NCBI RefSeq assembly: GCF_963678635.1
Contig: NW_026970878.1
Span: forward strand, 1-64,000
Origin: Symsagittifera roscoffensis
Taxonomy: Eukaryota > Xenacoelomorpha > Acoela > Convolutidae
Direction of reading: 5' to 3'
Length of the DNA stretch: 64,000 bases
Positions 58,190 to 64,000 of the stretch are shown here, piece by piece; position 1 is the stretch's first letter; each line of letters opens with the position of its first letter. The position numbers were made by a program, and so were the translations under genes. The notes under the pieces are model-generated. The model did not search any database. It was not told where the DNA came from and saw only the letters and a program-made list of their open reading frames with translations.

Positions 58190-59810
58190 AGCATAGTAAA
58201 TAACAAGGATAACCGGTTGCTGTGCAGATAGCGATGAACCTTCCCAACCAGGAAATCCGTCGAGCGCGAAGGACATAATGTATATCAATTTTGTCAACCA
58301 ATCAGAGCTCCGCAAAAAAATTCGAAAGAAATAAGCAATAGATTCAGTCAGGTTTGGACATTTTAAAGGGCGTTGATTGGTTGAGACCTTCGCTCATTCA
58401 ACCTTAGGCACATGAAAATAGCCCCCGTTCCGAAATACACGCAAAATTATGGACTTAAAAACGGCGCAAAGAATGGACATTTAATTATATATCAAAAATT
58501 TAAACGAAGTTAGGAAAAATCAATGAAAGGTGATGTGTTTGAATTTGCGCAATGGTTAACTTCCATACTATTGTGAATTGCTGGTGCACAAAAGATTTTA
58601 ACTACCAAAGTCATTGCTATTACATAGTATAACTTGCGCAGTAAATATTTCTCAGTTACCGGTTCCAATAAAATGCCACCTTTGATCATCTATCATTTTG
58701 TTTCGAAGTGCCTGAAAACGCCACAACACAACGTCATAGAGCCCGATTATAAAACACTTGCAATTGCGAGTGTAAAAAATTTTGTTCCCGCAATTTGCAA
58801 TGATATTGGAGAGCCTAATTTGTTTTCCATATGACAAACAATTTTGATGTAAGCTTGAAGTGAAATTTCAAAGTCAACATTTTTAAATTTTCCTAAAAAC
58901 TTTCGCAGCAAAAATGCACGCATAAGTGTTTTCAATTCAATCACTGACACAAGTGTTGCATGTATAATGCAGGCAGCAACGAACGTATAGTTCACACTGT
59001 CTTAAATTGCGAAAAAAACTGTTACAAAAATCCTTGCCTAAATAACTGAAAAAAGCTGAAACCAAAAAACAGACAAAATTGAGCTTAGCATCACTTTCAT
59101 TACAGAAAATATGCCAGTGTCTTTCATGCGTACAAATCTAATTTCACTACCATCTCTCTCTACACTTTTCATGTTTTAAAAACACTCAATTGCTGAATCG
59201 TGCTTATTTCAAGATTAATGATTGGTTATGAGAAGATGAAAAATTTAAGACAAAGCTCCATTCTTTGCTCACTTGTAACTGAGCTGAGAATGAAAGCACT
59301 AAATTCAAAATAATCGACCAACAAATAACTTCTCAGAGCTCATTACCTGCATCATTACAGTAAAAGATTGAAAGGATTAAATTTCAGTGAAAAATGCTCA
59401 ATTCACTAGAAAAGCGCGTTCTGTGGCGACTATGCCGATAAAAATAAGATAAATGCAAGGCCCGCAATTATATCTTTCAAGCCGAAAACTTTCAGCTTGC
59501 AAAAATTACAATTACTGGTCGGACTCGAACCCTAGACATTCGTAGTGCCAAGCATGAACATAACTTTTAGTCCAAAAGTGTAGAACAAAATTCTGAATTT
59601 GAAACTATTTAAATCAAGCCATAAAACAATACAGTGATTCCGGTAAACAAGCTGTAAATAAGCGCCAAGCTAAATTTCAAATTCAGTAACTCAGCTGAAA
59701 TATTTTTTCAAACACAAAAGCAAATCGCAACAGCGCTTCGCAATATACAAGATACAGGGGAAGTAACTCTAACTAGAAAAAAGAAAATCATACGTAAACA
59801 TACGCCATTT
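58190..59810. other. Unique sequence, probably intron of the NDK gene
   Basis: No repeat partner in the window and no convincing exon. It has more balanced base composition than the satellite and the LTR element. A tRNA-like string near 59515-59575 was judged a pseudogene at best. Confidence 0.5.
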
Positions 59811-61228
59811 TGACCAATTTGGGACAATTAACGCGCGATATAATTCGCACTATTAACGCGTAAGCGGAGATTTAATCAGTCTTATAAATCGTTCCAAATT
59901 GGTTGAACGAAGCTTATTTGCAATAATTGATATGTTACAAGGAACGAAATTTATCTTTTTGTATTTTATAAGGCGTGTGGGGGGATGATTTTCATAAAAA
60001 ATTTCAAATTTTAGAAAAAAAATTTACATTTTATTTTATTTCAATTAATTTTTTTATGTTATTACTGCTGCTCCATAAACCTTAAAAGGCAGTCGGAACA
60101 TTCAGGGCTTCGCCCTGATACCAGCAGTCTTGTATAGCTTTTGGTATAAAAAACTTTCGAAGCATAAACCCACTCTGCTGAGACTGGCAGCAGGTCTATT
60201 TTATTCAAAAGCAAATTGCTCTTTTTTATTGAATCAAGTAACAGGAAACTCACAAGGTTGAATGATTTTATCCATCAAATTCATGAAATGAATGAACAAG
60301 GGATAGGGGGATTGATATTCTTTTGATAAATGCACCAAATCAAGCTCGTCTGTACTTCATTGCCAAAACAGAGGCGCTTAATATTGGCAATAGAATTTTC
60401 AGGTTATTGGAACCTGATCTAAACTACATTTTATGATTGGATAAATTAGATATTTTACCACTGTAAAGTATTTAATATTAACCAATCATGATCCATCTAA
60501 CTAACAACCCACTTATTTGTAAGTGCTGGAATTACTTGTAATTTCAGCACCAGAGAGATTTGAATTTAACTTAGAAATTAGTTGACTCTCCAAGAAGACT
60601 TCAGCAGCCGCAATAAACCAGTATACCCTAGATCTATTGAGCCTAGCAGAGACTAGTTAAACACCCTGAGACTAGATAGTATAAGAGTAAGATTAGGATC
60701 GGTATTAGACTAAGAAGTTGCACGAATCTATCCGGCCGAAAATAAGATAGCGTGACGAGCAGACGGTGTACCCTATCCGAAATTACTCTATGAGTTAACC
60801 ACCTCGGTTCTAACTCATCTGGTGCGACCATAAGTCTCGAACAAGACCTTAATAGCTTAGAATTAACCAAAAATAGATTAGAAATTAGACAAAACATTTT
60901 TAAAATGTTACACGACGATAATTTAATCGAAATGTCTCTACGACTCAAGAAATCATTATGAGAAATTGTTGTTCTAAAACTTTTCCAATCGAATAAATTT
61001 TATAACTTAGTATTTTAACACCACAAACGACTAGAACTATTTTCAAACATATAATAATTTTTGCTCTTGAAATAACTCATAATAATTAAATTGAATTTGA
61101 GCCGAAACCAAACGATTCGAAAAAGCTAGAAGCTCTAATCGATAAAAAAAATTATACAAAGTCAGATATAATAAAAATTTCATTTACAGAAGTAAATCAA
61201 CAAATCTTGCGATTACAAAAAAAGCTGG
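59811..61228 (+). mobile_element. Second copy of the LTR locus with interior deleted
   Basis: 59819-60948 matches 29207-30335: the upstream flank, the LTR at 60408-60817 and 131 bp of leader. 60949-61228 then matches 48921-49199, the right flank. The interior, the 3' LTR and 187 bp of flank (30336-48920, 18585 bp) are missing, with AA microhomology at the join. The LTR looks identical to the 5' LTR. Any ORF here is truncated. Confidence 0.92.
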
Positions 61229-61986
61229 CCGTTCAAAAAATTTCCATGTTGTGGCAAATCAACCAACAAAACTAATCAGAGAAAACAATGTTTTCCGTTT
61301 GTATTCCAACAGAAAAAAGCAAACTCCGGCCTAAAAACCAAAATCCGGCCATCAAAGACCGTACGGTGCAAAAGTTAAAAAATGAAGCTCATTTATTTTC
61401 TCACAGTGTCGTAAGACAATCATAGCCAACAGACAATTGAAAAAAGTCAATGAACGTAAAACAGAAAAAAAATATATTGATTTCTTTTTGAAAAAAATGG
61501 TTTCGAATTTTGATAACAAAATAAATATCGCCTTTAAAATGCACCGATCCGCGGGACAGGGAAGGATGGAGAGCAGGAGTTAGAAGTTGCCAACCCCAGT
61601 GACTGGGACTACCGCAGCAAACTAAATACCAAAACCGGTTATGATGATGATTTAAGCTAATCGATTTTCAACAAAACTTATGAGTGACACTTTTCTGTTT
61701 AATTACCCCAATTTGAGAAAAGTGAATCAATCGTTGATTGCCTTTCCACTCAGAAATCTTAAATTAAGTTCTTAGAAACCGCTCATGTTAATGAGCCATT
61801 TTTCTCGTAATTGTAGAGCACATTTTACCGACTTTTAGTGCACATGGACCCAATTCTGTAGTTATCAGCACTTAAAAGATTTTTCCTGAAAAAAATTACG
61901 GAAAAAATCACCAAGACAATAAGAGAATGTTCACTACGTTCAACTTTACTACTTCTTAGAGTTATACTAGAATTAATATTTTGAAA
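61229..61986. other. Non-coding stretch with an RTE-like 3' fragment
   Basis: 61548-61665 reads DPRDREGWRAGVRSCQP in one frame and ends in TATGATGATGAT, which resembles the 3' end of RTE-type LINEs. This is weak. The rest shows nothing that I recognise. Confidence 0.35.
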
Positions 61987-62275
61987 CAGGGTTGGCTGTT
62001 TTAAAACAGGGGGCTTTAAAACATGTTTTAAAACAGGTGTTTTTTATTCATGTTTTTAATTATTGTTTTATATTACGTCATACTGCAACAATATGAAGCA
62101 ACATATACGTTTGTAAGCATTGTATGTTTGGATAGGAAATCTCGTCACTTGGCCAAGGGATGAATTGTTTGACTTGAACAAACATTGTCGGTTACCGGTC
62201 CATCATTTCAGATATTGTTTGTGTACTGAGGCTGATTATGTCCTCTGCTGGCAGACCTCTTTATCCGATATGGGC

Positions 62276-62779
62276 CCGGGTTGACCTCCATACACCGAAA
62301 ATGCTTATCATACAATTCCATACATCAAGTGTGTGGGAAAATGCTTGTCATACAATTTTCATACAATTTCTAAAAATGGTTATTAATTTTCTAAAAATCA
62401 TCATTAAAAAATTTTGCCAAAAAATAAAAGTTTGTTACTTTTGTTATATCAATTGTGAAAGACAGCCAAATTCAGGTCGTTTTCTATGCATTGTAAATGC
62501 AAGACCGTCCAACCTTTGGTGTTTTGAGTAACCAAGGTCTTTGTCACTTGTGTTCGGTTGCAACTACAATCGAAAATTTTTCAGAAACTAAATTTAGAAA
62601 GAAAAAATCAAAATTTTTTGTTTATGGGAAAACATCTATCACACAATTTTCATATATGGAAAAATGCTTATCATAGAGTTTTCATACAATTTTCTGTACG
62701 TATGGAATTGTATGAAATTGTATGACAAGAAGTTTCTCATATATGGAAATTGTATGATAAGAAGTTTTGGTCAACCCGG
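62276..62779. mobile_element. MITE-like insert within the hAT transposase
   Basis: Its ends are inverted repeats: CCGGGTTGACC at 62276-62286 and GGTCAACCCGG at 62769-62779. Behind them are imperfectly matching ATGCTTATCATACAATTCCA and its complement near 62740-62762. The interior has several CATACAATTTTC-type repeats and no ORF. It splits the BED-finger coding region. Target duplication is unclear because the ends merge with flanking C/G runs. Confidence 0.7.
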
Positions 62780-63628
62780 GGGGCAAATCCACACGTCAAG
62801 CCGGGATCAAAGCACAATGTCGAACATGTTGCCATACGCTAGCTGCACTAGTGGAACGGATGAAGACCCATTTTAGAAATAAGCACGGCCCTATTGCCGG
62901 AACCTCGTCGGGCTCGAACAATGCAGAGGTTCCATCTACAGGGGTGCCCACTCCGGCAAAGCAACCGCGGATAACATCTTATACAATCTCCACCACTGAG
63001 GAACAAAAAGATACATTTGACCACGCGGTTGGAAAGTTTTTCTTTGCTAACAACATTCCATTCCGGTGTGTAGAATCATCATTTTTCCACGACCTGGTTA
63101 AGTTACTACGTCCAGGATACAAACTGCCAAGCCGTAAATTAATGTCGACAAAGATTCTGGATAACGTAAACAAAGAGCTGGAGGAACAATGCAAGGCCAA
63201 ACTATCAGGCAAAAAAGTTACAATTGCCATCGATGGTTGGTCAAACCTATCAAATGACCCCAATGTTGCATCTTCAATCCAACACGGCGACAAAGTCTAC
63301 ATTGTTGACTCCATAGATACCAGTGGCGAGCATCATACCAGCGAGTACCTGACCAGTGTAAGCCAAGGCCAAATTAAAGTTGCCGAAGAAAAGTTTGGCA
63401 GAAGAATGCAGCGTCATACAGTATGGATGCGGAGCACACCATATGAATCTATTGGCAAAAGATTTGGCTCCAACAACCATCGTGAAGAAAGTCACAGAAA
63501 TTGCACAGTTTTTTCGGAACACCTATCTGCCTAAGGCCTGGCTGGAAGACATAGGCGCTCGGAAACCCCCAATTCCAAGCGACGTCCGGTGGAACAGCGC
63601 TCTTTATCTGCTGGAATGGTACCAAGAA

Positions 63629-63702
63629 GTGAGTTCTTATATAATATTTTTTGTTAACATTTACAAAATTATGAATGAAATTTTGATGTTTGTTGTTATC
63701 AG
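63629..63702 (+). other. Intron in the hAT transposase gene
   Basis: GTGAGT donor, AT-rich 74 bp with a stop in frame, TTGTTGTTATCAG acceptor. Coding phase is preserved across it (phase 0). Confidence 0.7.
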
Positions 63703-64000
63703 AAACGGCCAAAGGTGAAAGCAGTGCTCGACAGAAATCCTGTGCATTTCAATACGGCCGCCTGCTCCACCGTTGTAAAACTGGTGAAAGATCTCGTTCT
63801 CTACCAGAATGTAGAAGATGCCATAAAATGCCTAAAACCCATTTGCGAAGCATCTAATGTCATGCAAAGCAACAACAGCAGCGTTGCTGACGGACTGGAA
63901 GCATGGAAAGGTGTCCTCAAATCGTTCCGGGATCTTGGCGCTGAAGGTCGGGAATGGCTAGAAAAAGCAGAAACTCGTTACAATTGCTCTGTTCCGGCGG

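Larger units (their letters stand above)
61987..64000 (+). mobile_element. hAT DNA transposon, 5' end inside the window
   Basis: It begins CAGGGTTGGCTGTTTTAAAA, a typical hAT terminal inverted repeat, with TTTTGAAA as the candidate 8-bp target duplication (61979-61986). Subterminal GTTTTAAAAC motifs repeat. The right end lies beyond the window, so neither the second TIR nor the duplication can be checked. Confidence 0.7.
62238..64000 (+). pseudogene. hAT transposase with BED finger, disrupted
   Basis: Probable start ATG 62238 (MSSAGRPLYPIW), then the 504-bp insert, then 62780 onward: PGGKSTRQAGIKAQCRTC and HFRNKHG, a BED zinc finger (CxxC, HxxxH). The transposase core follows: GKKVTIAIDGWSNLSNDPN holds the first catalytic Asp. 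Near 63400 the frame changes and the second catalytic block (TDN box, about 15-20 codons) is missing. Coding resumes with CSVIQYGCGAHHMNLLAKDL. A GTGAGT...ATCAG intron (63629-63702) then separates EWYQE from KRPKVKAVLD. The gene runs off the window before the terminal Glu and dimerisation domain. The long frame at 62767 begins with TTG, so it is not a true start. Inactive. Confidence 0.82.

Noticed and set aside
59505-59580. tRNA gene on the minus strand (GGTTCGAGTCC T-loop-like string)
   Set aside because: The T-arm does not pair fully, the anticodon loop lacks U33 and no acceptor stem is found. At best a tRNA-derived pseudogene or SINE piece.
62767-62769. Start of the hAT transposase at 62767
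   Set aside because: The codon is TTG and lies at the edge of the MITE insert. An ATG at 62238 before the insert fits better.

Overview
This window is AT-rich invertebrate-type nuclear DNA. It has spliced host exons, Penelope-like, LINE-like, hAT and Ty3/gypsy elements, a long satellite array and repeated segmental duplications. It is a repeat-dense, probably heterochromatic or pericentric stretch with almost no host genes. The species cannot be named from the sequence. The only host gene I can support is two exons of a nucleoside diphosphate kinase domain, most like NME7, on the minus strand near 57.6-58.2 kb.

Layout. 1-1160 is a broken Ty3/gypsy pol fragment. 1160-2307 is composite repeat sequence. 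2308-12790 is about 17.5 head-to-tail copies of a 595-bp satellite monomer. 12.8-29.8 kb is a mosaic of minus-strand degenerate retroelement pieces: Penelope-like RT, a LINE-like RT, an RT with an LNDG motif, and a two-copy version of the satellite. 29791-48737 is one LTR retroelement of about 18.9 kb with its target-site duplication. 48.7-57.5 kb returns to the same mosaic and includes a recent 2.7-kb tandem duplication. 57.5-59.8 kb is unique sequence with the NDK exons. 59.8-61.2 kb is a second copy of the LTR locus with its interior deleted. From 61987 to the end lies a defective hAT transposon carrying a nested MITE-like insert.

The main object is the 18.9-kb LTR element. It has 410-bp LTRs with TG...CA ends and about 6 mismatches between them, a 4-bp TTAT target duplication, a primer-binding-site candidate and a 1.25-kb leader. 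It encodes two orphan leader ORFs, Gag (Retrotrans_gag capsid plus CCHC knuckle), retropepsin, Ty3/gypsy RT and RNase H, and a DD35E integrase. Behind a good 3' splice site it carries a second block: a small two-membrane-segment ORF, a 391-codon Pro/Ser-rich reading frame with no ATG, an envelope glycoprotein that looks like the chuvirus/herpes-gB type, and an uninterrupted 559-codon orphan ORF. The element is about twice the usual length for its class, and its accessory proteins are not ones I recognise. This copy is disabled by at least five in-frame stops and several one-base frame changes.

The elements interact. The pre-insertion form of the LTR site survives at 17.78 kb in a related LINE-like repeat. 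A later segmental duplication copied the LTR locus to 60.4 kb, where an 18.6-kb deletion removed the interior. The satellite monomer occurs as 17, 2 and 1 copies at three loci with the same right-hand neighbour, so it looks like an internal variable-number repeat of a larger composite repeat unit.
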